Source of the DNA: Sparassis latifolia
Lineage: Eukaryota; Basidiomycota; Agaricomycetes; Polyporales; Sparassidaceae
NCBI GenBank assembly: GCA_018466975.1
Contig: CM031560.1
Span: 2,604,001-2,668,000 of the forward strand
Direction of reading: 5' to 3'
DNA: 64,000 nucleotides
Position numbers and translations under genes: made by a program. Shown here piece after piece: positions 23,078-34,567 of the stretch; the first letter of the stretch is position 1; every line of letters begins with the position of its first letter. The notes under the pieces were generated by a model. That model made no database searches. It had not been told where the DNA came from and worked only from the letters and a program-made list of their open reading frames with translations.

Positions 23078-24683
23078 TCACCGTGCGCCCTCGACAACAG
23101 CCGGCTGCCCCTCCTCTTGCACGCCAAGCGGCTGTGGCAGCTGCGTGCGGGACATGGCTGCACCAAGCGCCTGAGTACGAAATGCAAGTCCACGCGTCTT
23201 TTCAATGACGGACTGGTAGATCGGAAGTGGAGGTCGGTTGATTTCAATGACGTTCTGGAGAGGAAGCTGTTTGTGCGTGAAGACGAGACGGGATGAGAGA
23301 AGTACGGCACCTTTTCAAGATCAATTTTCGCATCTGCACCCATGCGTGTCTCACGGATGAGATTGACGATCCACTTCTCACCTTCATCTCGTGAGAGGTT
23401 CAACCGCTCGGACAGATCTCTGCAAGATTATCAATCAAGATACGCGGGAAACAAAGAACGGGTGCGCGCACCCGATATCGATTCTTTGGTGTATCCGGCA
23501 GTACGCCTCGCTGATCAAGTACCGTGCATTGTCCATAAAATCGTCGCGGAACTCGCTCAGGAAAAAATCATTGGCAACCACACGCTCGGCCTTACTGAGC
23601 TCACGCTGCGCCGCCTCGAAGTCGAACTCGACGTAAAGCTCCTTGAGGAACGCAGTGACAGGGTCCTGATACTGGTATTCCTCCATGTGGATGACCTTGA
23701 CGATCTCGCGGATGGAGTGGCGCACACGTGAGGAGAGCGCGCCAGATGCCGACTTTCGGGAAAGGACGGCGGCGGTTGTCAGGTAGCGGAGGATCCATGG
23801 GCATGAAGTCTGGATGGTGTTCAGGTACGTAGGAGAGAGGAAGGTCTCAAGGAGGAGGGTGCGACCCTGCGGGTGGTTAAAATACACGAAAAGCGACCAA
23901 TGGAGAAGCCAAGTGCGGGAGTGCAACTGGGCGAGCGCAGGGTCGGTTGTTGACGTGGAAGGTGCGGTAGCGAATGCAGGCACAGAGGGTGCGCGGGAAT
24001 CAATCGCCTCACGGAGAGTGTTGAGCTCTTCAAGCGCGACGTCCCATTTTCCAGTGAGGATGTCGGAGGCAAGCTTGCCCCAGTGTGCAGAGATGGTAAG
24101 ATCGGGGTCGGTAGAAAGGACGCGGAAGTGATAAAGGTAGTCTGCAGCACCGCTGTAGTTTCCGTACGTATATTGAAACTGGCCAAAGTTGTACAGAGCG
24201 GTGATTTGCTCAAGGGTAACCTGGTGCAAGATCAGTTTAACAGATGAGTAGATAACACGGGACTGACGCACATTGTAATGCTCTTTGAGATACTGCAAGT
24301 TTTGGTTTTTGTCTTGTCGTAGCGACTGTGCGACTTCGGGGTTCTCAATGACATTAAGCACGGCCTGTGCTTCTTGCTGCAGCCGCTCGTTTGTTGATAC
24401 GGCCTTTTCACGCTTCCCGGAGAATTCTACCTTTTGTCAATACATCGCCCCATCTTCCGTGTCCAAAAGACTGACCTTCTGGGATCTCTTCATCTGGGTG
24501 CAACTGCTGGAATAGACTGACAGCATAATCGACCATGTTTGTCTCCTTGGCGAGCATATACTGCGCCGCTTGGACTTGCTCTACTGCGAACAACTCATTC
24601 TCCACGAGATGGGCGAGTAGCGGAAAGACGAGGTGTCTATCGCAGTATGGAATGATAGTTTTTGTAAGATCGTACTCAGCCAT
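23078..24683 (-). CDS. INT6: Eukaryotic translation initiation factor 3 subunit E (INT6)
   Basis: Start [20 protein letters not shown] at 24683 is the typical eIF3e N-terminus. Next are [20 protein letters not shown] and, after an intron, [21 protein letters not shown] second intron splits LQYLKEHYN from [15 protein letters not shown]. The large exon carries the helical repeats and PCI region: [37 protein letters not shown], and [20 protein letters not shown]. The last exons read [20 protein letters not shown] and [20 protein letters not shown]. The protein ends VVEGAR with TGA at 23078-23080. eIF3e is part of the eIF3 complex on the 40S ribosomal subunit and connects through its PCI domain. 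Length, near 450 residues, is normal. It shares a short divergent promoter with the next gene. Confidence 0.95.
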
Positions 24684-24850
24684 GTTGGAGGAGACCGTGT
24701 TGGACGGCGAGCACAATTGAGCGATCGAGGACAGAAATTTCTGCCTTCCATATTGAGGAAGTCCACGTGGTACGAGACGCGTTCAATCATGGACACGTCG
24801 CGCTGCACCACACCGACCACCACGACCCGCTTGTCGTTCCTACCCTCCAG
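24684..24850. promoter_or_regulatory. Short bidirectional promoter (eIF3e / MPDU1 homologue)
   Basis: Only 167 bp separate the two divergent start codons, so both promoters and both 5' leaders must share this segment. No TATA box is obvious. Confidence 0.65.
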
Positions 24851-25853
24851 ATGACTGCAATAACTAGAAAATTTCCTTGGTTTATCAAGGATTTAGGTAT
24901 ATCCATCGTTGGAGAGGTACGCGATGCCTTCAGCTACGTAAGGTTTATACTCACTTGTGAATCCCCATTCTTAGAAATGCTATGTTTCTCTCGTAGAAAA
25001 CTTGAATATCAGCGATGTAGAGTGTATCAAGTACTCGCTCTCCAAGGGTATTGGACTGGGTATCGTCGTAGGAGGCTCTATCATGAAAGTACCTCAATTA
25101 TTGCTAAGTAAGCTGCCAGATCTCTAGTGAATTCTATGTTTGACTTCTCTCCTAGTCGTGTCTGCACGCTCTGCGCGTGGTCTCTCTCTTCCTGCATACG
25201 TCCTTGAGACACTCGCATACGCGATCACGCTTGCGTACTCATACCGGAATGAATTCCCCTTCTCAACCTATGGCGAGAACTTATTCCTCACCATCCAGAA
25301 CGCCGTCATCACCCTCTTCATACTGTACTACTCGTCGACGCCACGACTCACACACGCGTCGAGCTCCACCTTGCCGAAGGTTGCCTTCGCCGCAGTCGCC
25401 ATGATCGTCTGCGGCATCGCCTTCGCATTCCTGCCGACCGCCACCCTCGCACCGCTGCAGCTCGCGACGCTGCCCCTCTCCCTCTTCTCCAAGCTCCCCC
25501 AGATCCAGCAGAACCACCGCGCAAAAAGTACCGGCCAGCTCTCAGCGTTTGCCGTGATCGCGCAGATCGGCGGTTGCCTCGCGCGCTTGTTCACAACCGC
25601 GACCGAGGTCGGCGACCCCCTCGTCAGCGCGGGCTTCGCGCTGGCGCTCGTTCTCAACTGCGTCGTCGGCGCACAGATGTACATGTACTGGGGCAAGGAC
25701 GAGAAGGAGGACGTCGCGAGGGTGCCCATTGCCGTGCAAGAGCAGGAGAAGGTCCCATGGCAAGCGCCTGCCGAGAAGGTCGAGGTAGTGATTCCGCCAC
25801 ATTCACCCACCCGTCGTCAATCCGGCAGGAAGTGGGCGCGGAAGATAGATTAA
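24851..25853 (+). CDS. Mannose-P-dolichol utilization defect 1 homologue (PQ-loop protein)
   Basis: Three exons, 24851-24916, 24975-25107 and 25156-25853, join in frame to 298 residues. The start is MTAITRKFPWFIKDLGISIV. The first PQ-loop reads KGIGLGIVVGGSIMKVPQLL; after the intron follows IVSARSARGLSLPAYVLETL. The second PQ-loop is LFSKLPQIQQNHRAKSTGQL. Several hydrophobic spans occur (for example VAFAAVAMIVCGIAFAFL and GFALALVLNCVVGAQMYMYW) and the tail is charged. MPDU1 (Lec35) is an endoplasmic-reticulum membrane protein needed for use of mannose- and glucose-phosphate-dolichol in N-glycan, GPI and O-mannose assembly. Both PQ motifs and the length agree with the family. The two introns are only 58 and 48 nt. 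Confidence 0.92.
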
Positions 25854-26537
25854 GCCAGAGCTCCCTAGCACTGTCTATTATGGTGTGAAACTCTATTTAT
25901 TTGTACGCATTCTAGTAATCAGCACCAGATCTTCTCCGTCACGAAGAAAAGTGGTTAAGTTCAGTTGATATATTCTGCGTTTCCTTTTCCGTGCCAGAAA
26001 TTGTGGTAAGTCCAAACACATAATGAGACTGCGAATTAGAGGAACCTCTGTAGTGCAGTTGTCAGCCAAAGTATCAGCGATGAGTACAGCAATCTGAACG
26101 AACTCCGAGATGGTGAAGGGACAGAGGAAACTGCATTTAACAGTCTGTCCTAGCCATGTAGCGGGTTGTACAGGAGAACTGGAAAGTGGAACAATAGCCG
26201 GTCAACAGGTGAACAGCATAAGGCGTAAATGCCGATGGTATCGAGTATCGGAACGTACTAAGTATATGTATGTCCACACGGACCGTCCTAAATGAGTGAC
26301 GAGGTCAACAAGCGTACAACGAGCTTGATATAAGCCAGTGGAAAGTACCGGGAACCCAGATGACCAGAGAAACTGGCAAAGCAAGCAATGTCAGATCTAA
26401 CAAACAGGCGAAGTTGGCAGTAAACCAAGAAATGCATGCATCTGGACATCGACCACCCTTCGGGTGAATCATCTGCAATACATAAGTGGAGAGAAACCAC
26501 CACGACTCGAGAAGGAACATACAGCACCATAGCATTG
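25854..26537. other. Convergent intergenic region
   Basis: Lies between the converging MPDU1 homologue and F-box copy 2. It should hold both 3' UTRs. No repeat or gene is seen. Confidence 0.45.
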
Positions 26538-28237
26538 CTAACCCACTACCGGCATCATACTCCTCGACTTCTGGAGGTAGTACATTTTGCGGCGCACACA
26601 TTCCCACTGATCTCCCAGGCATTCCTCACTGCCTAGTGATGTAACATCCAGACAAGGAAAAAGACAATCCAGGAAGCACGCGACCGAGTCGGCATCTGTA
26701 ACAGACACCAACTGATTCGGGATGAGTAACTCCTGCAGGCCGTGCCAACATACTGGAGGCGCTGGGAGGCCCAACGAAGGCACCGCAGGGGTGTCGAGGC
26801 ATGGGAGGGACACGGTATGCAGCTTAGGACAATGAGATGCGAAGGAGATGAGCGAGTACACAGACGGATATACGGCTGAGACGGGCCCAGGATAGTAAAT
26901 ATCCAGCACTGTGACTCGCGGCCAAGATAGTGCCATTGCTTGTACATCTTCGTTTGTCAGCTCGAGTGGGATGGTACGGGGAAAAGTCAGCTCGAGCCTT
27001 TTGAGCTGGTGAATACAGAGGAGAGGTTCCAGTATCTGCTTGGATGCAGCTGGCAAGGACGGAGAATCCGCATTCCATGCGTTTCTTGTCCCCTGAAAGA
27101 CAATGCTCTCTAAAGAGGCAGAAAAGCGTGTGCGCAAGACTTCAAAGCATTGACGACAATTTTCCGCTACTGGTGCGGAGGTGGATGTGGGTACCTTGAT
27201 GACGAGCTCCTCGAGGCATGGAGAGGATACAGCCTCGAGAAAACGAGTGATGGTCTGAAGTTCTCCTGCAACTTCAAGCGTCCGAAGACAGGGAAAATCA
27301 CAGGTGACAGTCTCAGCGTGCATCATCCCAGGCAGATTGACGGCTAAGGTCACCAGATTGTCCATGTTGGCAAAACGATGTAGGGCCCGGAGGGGGATCT
27401 GGGGATAGTGGATATGCAGACTTTGTAAATCCATCGTCTCAGTCTCGGACACGAGTAACGACGAGGTCACCGGACCTGTAAACGTGAAGCTTCGAAGAAA
27501 TGGAGACTTGGCTCGCAAGGCGCTGAAGATATCTTTGAACACCTCATCTTCTTCGGAGAGCGCTTCATCAAATGGATTGCGGTAACTGCCCAATGTGATC
27601 GCCAAATTAGTGAGTGAGCCAGATAGGAACGATATAATTTGCGTGTCAGGGGAATACTGGAACCAGTGTAGGGATACTAGAGTTGGGAGGAGAGGCTTTC
27701 CTGATGCTTGACGTGACAAGCGATAGAAAACTGAAGGGTGAATTCGATCTGTAGTATTGTGGAAGATGAGTCGGCGAATACGGCGTGCGTAGTATTGGAA
27801 CCGTAACCATTCTTCGTCCTTAATACGACCACAGAGAACCTAGGATAATCGAGACGGTGAATGGAGGAACAGATAAGAGATGGTATAGCACATACGAATG
27901 CATGTTTCACGTGGCGACACAGGTGATTAGGAAAATCCAAATAGGTAGATGATGATTCAAGTACTACCCGTACAAATGATGACGACAGAAGTTGGAGAAG
28001 GGGTATTAGGTCGTCCAATTCTCTCCATAGGAGGTCAAGAGCGTGCTCTGAGAACAGTTTGCAGACTGTAGCGGTCCGAAAAAGAGTCTTCGCTGGCAGA
28101 TCGCTCATCGGAGACAACCACTGGAATATCTCTGAAAGAATATCCTCATTATGCAACGCTCTGTGAGGCTGCTTCCGAATCAGCCCGCGTTGGCGAGTCG
28201 GCGGAGGCGAAGAGATCAACTGCAGGATATAAGTCAT
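26538..28237 (-). CDS. F-box/LRR-like protein, copy 2
   Basis: The first exon holds the F-box: RALHNEDILSEIFQWLSPMS, then TVCKLFSEHALDLLWRELDD and LIPLLQLL. The second exon begins after a CCTAG acceptor near 27840 with VLCGRIKDEEWLRFQYYARR and RIRRLIFHN. It continues with leucine-rich repeats to the stop at 26538 (MYYLQKSRSMMPVVG). The DEEWLRFQYYARRIR block aligns with KDQWTRFCFYSRRVR of copy 1 and DAQWNRFRSYARRVR of copy 4, so these are paralogues. Start is uncertain: the ATG at 28237 is used, but codons extend to 28327. Predicted SCF substrate receptor of unknown target. Confidence 0.75.
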
Positions 28238-28606
28238 GTGTAGCTGCTTAGACGTCCACAGAAAGGATGAGAGCCTTGTGCAGGCCTTGCGGAAAGTTGC
28301 CAGTAGCGTACAGCCTGTCACGTGCACACGTCAGACCACCATGACGTCCACGAAACGCAGCGAGAAAAAGGTTCTGTCTTCAACATCTGCAAGAGATATA
28401 TATACGTAAGTGCGAAATGTGAAGTGGACCGTGTTTCCTGGAGCATCGGTTGGCTAGAGCGTATAAAGTCACAAAATCAACTTAAAAGGTTAACAAGAAG
28501 GAAAACAAATAACGGAAGAAACTTCTTGTGACATCCTTCGGCTGTGCCTTATGCATTTACAATGATCATGGTGAAAGTGCTAGGTCGCGCATCTAACTCT
28601 ATTTAA

Positions 28607-31160
28607 TCATGACATCTTCTCGTCGTTTGTCGTGCTGCCCTGTGCGCGCTCATTGGCCTTATCACCTGTCGATGTAGTGACTGGCTCGATTCCCAAAATC
28701 CTATCTGCCTCTGGAGATCCAGCTGGAGGAACGTCCTTCCGCAGTGAGACGGTCACTGGCGAGACACCCTCGTTGTACGCCAACGCAAAGATAACGTCGA
28801 TATCTAAGCGGCAGTAGGGAGAATCGACATCGGATAATGGTAGGGCAGGACTGTCCTTACCTTCAAGCGAACGACCTGCGGTCTCGGGAAAGAAGAAATA
28901 GACCACGGGAACAATGAAAGCGTTCAACGCGGCAAAAACTGCCGATGTATAGTCAGCATAACGCACTGTTCTCAAGGCTGCGTACCGATATACGTCCGCC
29001 AACCGATGTTATTGAACGACGGCCCAGTAACCATTACAACGACAAAGTTGAAAACCCGATTTGATGCTGATGAATCTCTGGTCAACGGAGCACTTACAGC
29101 AATTCAACATCATACTGACCAGTACTCAGCGCATTCGCGGGAGCCCGTATCCGCAAACCGGCAATTTCTGCAGGCTACAGGAACAGACTGAGGATCTTCA
29201 AGGGTCTGGTAAGGGTTTTTAACTCACATACAACCAAGTCATACCCAGCCAGCCCAACGCAAATATGGAATTGTACACGAAGAGGAGCACAACGCTGACG
29301 GTCTGCGTCGCTTTGTTTACGAATCTTCCGAGGATGCCCATGAGCACCAGGTCGATGCAAAGGCCGCTCGCACTGAACATCATTAGGCGTCGTCGGCCGA
29401 CGTAGTCAATGAGTGGTATGGTGAGGAGGGAGAAGAGAAAGTATTCAGTTCCCATTGCAGCGGCGACAATTCGCGAGTTGACATTGGATAATCCTAGTCT
29501 CTGAAAGAGAATTGTCTAACAGGGAACCCGTCTCAGTGACAAAGTTACTTAGAGCGTTCGCTCAACGCTCACCGCATAGCTGTCAATGAGGCATGTCAGC
29601 AAGATGTCGCGACACAATATTGACCGAATGACGTACAAGATAACGACATTGATGCCAGTAATTTGCTGGAAGCATTGAGAAACAACGCCCAATGCCATTC
29701 TCCGGAAGTTCTGGCTGCGTCCTCCTGTGAACAGCTCTCGCAAGGAGACCTGACCTCTCCCCAGGGTACCAGACGCTGTGTCACCCGTGGTCACATTGGG
29801 ATTCACACCGTTCTCGATTTCTACTGCCTCGCGGATAGCATGATACGTTTGCTGTACGGTGGGATCAGACGGGGGCTTGTCCTCTAGTGCCGAGATGACT
29901 GCCATTGCCTTAGCATTGTGGCCGTGTTTTAACAACCTAGTAGGGAACATGGTTATAGGATCGCTCTCCAGCTATAGCGTTGATTCACATACCATCGGGG
30001 AGACTCTGGTAGCTACAAGGCATGGTTATACCACATACTGCGGGGGCGAACAATCAGGCAACTCACGAATCCAATGGAAAGCACCATGATAAGAGCGAAA
30101 ATGATCTGGATGGCAATGGGCACCTCCATTGCGCGGAGCTACCGGAAGCCCAATACCTGCCAGGATAAGAATGAATGTCCTCGAAGACGAACTGGCTCTA
30201 GTAGCCCACTCACAAGGCAAAGTCTAACCACTGAATATTGCATTTGGTCAGAGTAGGCGATTGAAATAATATGAGACCATTGGACTCACGTAGCTGTGTT
30301 ACTCGAACAGTCAGTTGTTGTGCGGCACAACGGCAAGAGGAATGAAACATACGAGGTAGCAATACCAAAAGTGATCAGACTTCCCTCCACCATGATCAGA
30401 CTACCGCGTTTGGCAGCAGGTGAACATTCCGCATGGTAGGATGGAACAGTGGAGGTCTAAAGGACACGGCCATTCAGTATGAAAACAGTGCATACGTTAA
30501 CGAACACACACATTCAGACCGTTCCCTAGCCCAGTGATAATGCGAGCAACGACGAGTTGTGCATAGCTGTACGATGCTGTTTGAATGATAGCACCGATGA
30601 TCATGATGATGCCGCCCAGCATAATCGTATGCCTGCGACCGAGACGGTCTCCAATCCATAGGTTAGAAAGAGCACCAATCAGACATCCGACTTCCTGTTG
30701 CAAATTCAGCGACATTTTTCAGGTGAAGGGTGGTACTCACGTAGATAGCGACCACAAAACTCTGCAGTGTAGCATGACTGGGATGGTCGGAGTCCACTAC
30801 TACCTGCGGAAAAACCTTATCGAACTGTGATGCGGTCAGCAAAGTCAGCCAACCATGTTTGAACGCACATTTACCTGTCCAGCGGTGAGTAGTGCAGACA
30901 TCACGCCTTCATCGTAACTAACGTGCAACGTAAGCGGACAAGAGGTGTTCAGACACGAAGCGAACTGCTCACCCAAAAAGGGCAAAACCGGTTCCTGCGA
31001 CGAAGAGCAATGCAACCATTAACTTGCGACCGCGGAGAGATAAAGAATTTGCAGTCACTTCTGCGTCGAAGTCTGAAGATTGTTTCACTTCAACTTCATA
31101 CTGGGCCTTGTCGCTGGAAGAAGGCTTGGAGGTCTCGGTTGGCACAGGTGGGGAAGCCAT
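28607..31160 (-). CDS. MFS hexose/sugar transporter
   Basis: Twelve-helix sugar porter of the major facilitator superfamily, split by about ten short introns. The cytosolic N-terminus starts MASPPVPTETSKPSSSDKAQ at 31160. Helix 1 is LMVALLFVAGTGFALFG, followed by YDEGVMSALLTAGQFDKVFP. The loop 2-3 signature is GDRLGRRHTIMLGG, followed by VARIITGLGNGLNTSTVPSY. The central loop ends ELFTGGRSQNFRRMALG, then QCFQQITGINVVILY, then PLIDYVGRRRLMMFSASG and the PETAGRSLE signature. The C-terminus is cytosolic and ends STTNDEKMS. These motifs define the sugar-porter family. Helix 1 plus GYDEGVMSALL is typical of fungal hexose, lactose or polyol carriers. Substrate not inferable. It lies between two F-box loci on the same strand. 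Confidence 0.88.
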
Positions 31161-32947
31161 CTTTCGTCTAGTTCACCAGTAACTATGCTCCAGGCCACAC
31201 GGAAAATTGGCATACCATGCTCCGTCTTAAGAACCAAGGATGCGGCTTAGAGTTGCGGTCCCGCGGAGGACCGCAGAGGAGTCCGGTGACACAAGCCATC
31301 ATAAGCTCATTCTTCTTGATCACACTCGAAGCATCGTGTACCTTCGAAGCTACGAGAATAGATCATTGGACTTCGGCCAGTAGCAGATGAGAACGAATAT
31401 TAATGGTGTTATCATGACATAGCCCGTAAGAAGAGAAGGTCAACGAAGATATTCCGCGCGCGTCTTATGTTTTCGATCTAAAAATAGCCAGAACGTCGGT
31501 GTGTGCAGAACGTTTGCTGAGCGACGCGAGGATCTGAGGAAATTGAAGGGTATTCAGCGTCAGGCATTCAACATGCTCGCATGAAGGTCAAGAGTGGACA
31601 CGTGAGACTGAGATACTAAAACAATTCGACAAACAGTGGCCGTCATACCATGGTTAAAGGGAGTGGTCGGCCAACTAGGTTCGGCCACCTGGTCTTCGAC
31701 TGCTTGTATGCATAGATCAATTTATCTCTAGGACAGATTTTCAAGTCATGGCACCAGAAGTTCGTGAAGACAATGACAATGCGGGTCGGCTAGAGAGCAC
31801 CGAGCACTTCAAGGTCACCGATAGTAGATACGAGGTATCTTCATGGCCACAGACGACCTTGAGAGAGACGGCATGTCAGGCGGGTTGCAACACAATAGAC
31901 AAGCTCAGACAGCATTCGTCAGCAAATACTGTAGGATTAACGCGCACATGAGGGAACCAAATGAACGAGCGGATGGATTCGAACGCTAGAAGAACTGGAT
32001 CAACGATAGGACTTCGCAAGGGAGGGAGAAGGTCGCCACGCACGTCTTCCTTGAAGCCGCGCCGGAAGTCAGTTATCTGGATGGATATGTCCTTGTTCGA
32101 TTGGTGAACGAATGAGTCATGAGCGCAATATCCTGAGTGGAACAAGGGATAGAGACGGGTGAGTTCAGTCAAAGGTTACATGTACACGAATCATGGCTTA
32201 GGATGCGTACATAAAGATGCCGTATATGCTGTGCAAAATCTAGCTTCGTTATGTGGTCTATCGAAGGACAGCTGCCACGAGAACGACGGTCGAATCTGAG
32301 GTTTAATTACGTCAGAAGCCTTTAAACTGATGCAATGGCGCCCCAGAACTCGTCCGGGCATGTAACTTTCGCATCACACGAAGCTAAAATAAGAATGCTC
32401 ACTCAACGTCGTGCCAGTTTTTCAATCACGGTACTCCGTGTATAGTGAATGTACTCAACACTGTGATAACACGGACGTGCAACTCGTGCGACATCTGACA
32501 GCGACATGCACACAGAGTGGCTGTAACGAGAATGATAATCACGGACCTGTGTTTGCATAATGGTGCGCCTCGGTCGAGGAAAGTCTTCGTAACATATGTG
32601 ATACACTCGCCAAGCGACAGCACTACATGTTTCCAAATGCATTAAATCTGACAATATCGCAATCAATACCAGGCCTCAGTCAGCTACCGGTGCCTAAGAA
32701 GACACTATTGAGTACTCACTTCAACAGCTAAGAATCTAGTGTTAATAGGCTCGTGTCGAAATCATATATTGAAAAGAAGCAAGGTAAATATTCTTAGAAC
32801 GCTGGAAATGTCGAAGTGAGTTAGCAGGACAGTAACTTTCGTCGAGTAACGCACCAGTTGATGTGCGGACCCGAATAGATAAAGAATCACAACACCACCG
32901 GTATAATAGTCAACATTATCAACCTGTCTGGATGTCTGTAATTGCCC
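31161..32947. other. 1.8-kb stretch without a recognisable gene
   Basis: Should contain the transporter promoter. A minus open segment at 31876-32172 has a coding-like composition but no family match and no clear splice context. No transposon ends were found. Confidence 0.4.
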
Positions 32948-34137
32948 CTACATTTTGATGACATCGTCCCAATTGTCCTCTGAGAAGGACTCTATCTTGA
33001 CCGCTGGATAGAACCGATCTATGAAGCCGGCGACTTTAGCGGGATCCTCGACAGAGATCTCCACTAATTCTTCTGAATAAGGGCATCCCGAAATGCCCGA
33101 GATCTGCAACCCATGAGGCGGGAGCTGGAGGGATTCTAGCTCTGGCGGGGGGTCGGTATGAGTTTCAATCCCGGAGAGTCGAAGAGATTGTCAGGCGGGA
33201 CAACGGCGAGCTAACTCGGCCAAGGCGTAGACAGAGGGCTGCACTGAGATGCCCTAATTAACAGCGGAACTTTGGCCAGGATGTTGCCATAGAATGCATA
33301 TCCTGGTTCGTCGACGCTGCCGAGACTAGAAGGTTCGACTGTATCGAGTTGGCGAATGTTGAGTAACCTCTTGATGTAATCTAGTAAGTGAACTGGATCA
33401 TCTTCATTGAGTTTTCAAAGGACATGGTGATTTTCTTCAGCGTTGCCGCAAACTTTCAGCCTAGCAAGTCAAAGCAGTTCCGGGATTGACGCGTGGTCCA
33501 GTACCCGGCATCTTCATCATTCTATTCACATGACTGGAGGGTGGACAATGATATTGAATTCAGGCACTGTGAAACGACTGCAGGTGCACCCGAGAGGGTG
33601 AGATTCTGAAGGGCAGAGAATCCAGGGCAAAATGCCAGGGCGTGCGGGGCTACCGAGAGGAACCGCACAACAAGATTGATTAGCATCTCCATTTTAGCGT
33701 AGGCAGAGAATATTGGGACAGAGACATTGCTTACACTCATGTCCAAACTTTGAAGTCCGGTAAAATGTGTCGTGCAATCCAGAAAGGATGGCTGGTGCCG
33801 AAATTTAAGTTTTCGAGGGCAGGAGCGGTAGAACACAGGTATGTAAGAACTGACGGGACAAGATATTCTTCCGGGATGGAATGTGTACACGGGAACGGGA
33901 CTCGAGTTGGAGGTAGACACGACGGAGTGATGGCGTCAGAGGCCATGATCTCTCCGTCAGAGACATCCGATAAGCAGAAGGAAGTAAGATGCGGAGATAA
34001 CGGCTTCCCACTCGCGAGGTAAATTAATTGGAAGAGTAACGACGGTTCGACTTGGTTCTGGTACTTGCGTATGGACATGGTCCGAATACGGTGTGCGTAG
34101 GAACAGAATCTTGACCATTGTATGCCATATACATACT
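32948..34137 (-). pseudogene. F-box/LRR-like pseudogene, copy 3
   Basis: Clear relic of the same paralogue family. The upstream end carries the family block IQWSRFCSYAHRIRTMSIRK (about 34135-34075) followed by LIYLASGKPLSPHLTSFCLS. The reading frame is lost near 33740-33830 and resumes in another frame as FTGLQSLDMSVSNVSVPIFS. A later in-frame TGA at 33191-33193 interrupts AELARRCPA before QSLRLSG. The C-terminus VAGFIDRFYPAVKIESFSED ends at TAG 32948-32950, matching the intact copies. No F-box exon was found upstream. At least one frameshift, one nonsense codon and a missing first exon argue against function. Confidence 0.78.
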
Positions 34138-34567
34138 TCGTTGGACCTGGGAGCGACAGGCAGAGGATATGCTCGTCATCCTGATATCAGTCAAAAGTAG
34201 AACCACTACGTACGTATACTCCACGTCAAAGTGTTTTTTTCATCAATTATTGAAGTGCGACCGACTTACTCGACTTTTGGGGGAGCTCCTGCAGCTGTAT
34301 ACAAGATCCGGCACAAAACAGCGTCCAAGCTTAAGATTAATCAGACCATGCGCGGCGACTGCGACGTACATACCGCTGTGGGGCTAGTGAGTCAGTGAAG
34401 TTGACCGCTGGAGGCAGGGTGTCGCTCCCGGACCCTCGGCATGTCCCGGGTGGGGACGATAGTGACGTTTTCAATATACACGCACAGCTCTCGAAATTGC
34501 AAAAGCAGTCGGATAGAGACAAAACGAAGCGTTGCTGTAATCACACGAGATATGTAAGGAGAGTCGA

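Noticed and set aside
23814..24131. Plus-strand open frame inside eIF3e
   Set aside because: Antisense shadow of the large eIF3e exon.
25328..25810. Minus-strand 160-codon frame opposite the MPDU1 homologue
   Set aside because: Antisense shadow in GC-rich coding sequence; the plus strand has both PQ-loops.
16961..31160. Biosynthetic gene cluster (oxidoreductase, ADC-fold protein, MFS transporter)
   Set aside because: No backbone enzyme (PKS, NRPS, terpene cyclase), and housekeeping genes eIF3e and MPDU1 lie between the candidates.
31876..32172. Minus frame containing LLPPLRSPIVDPVLLAFESI
   Set aside because: Coding-like composition but no match, no partner exons and no conserved start; not enough to call a gene.
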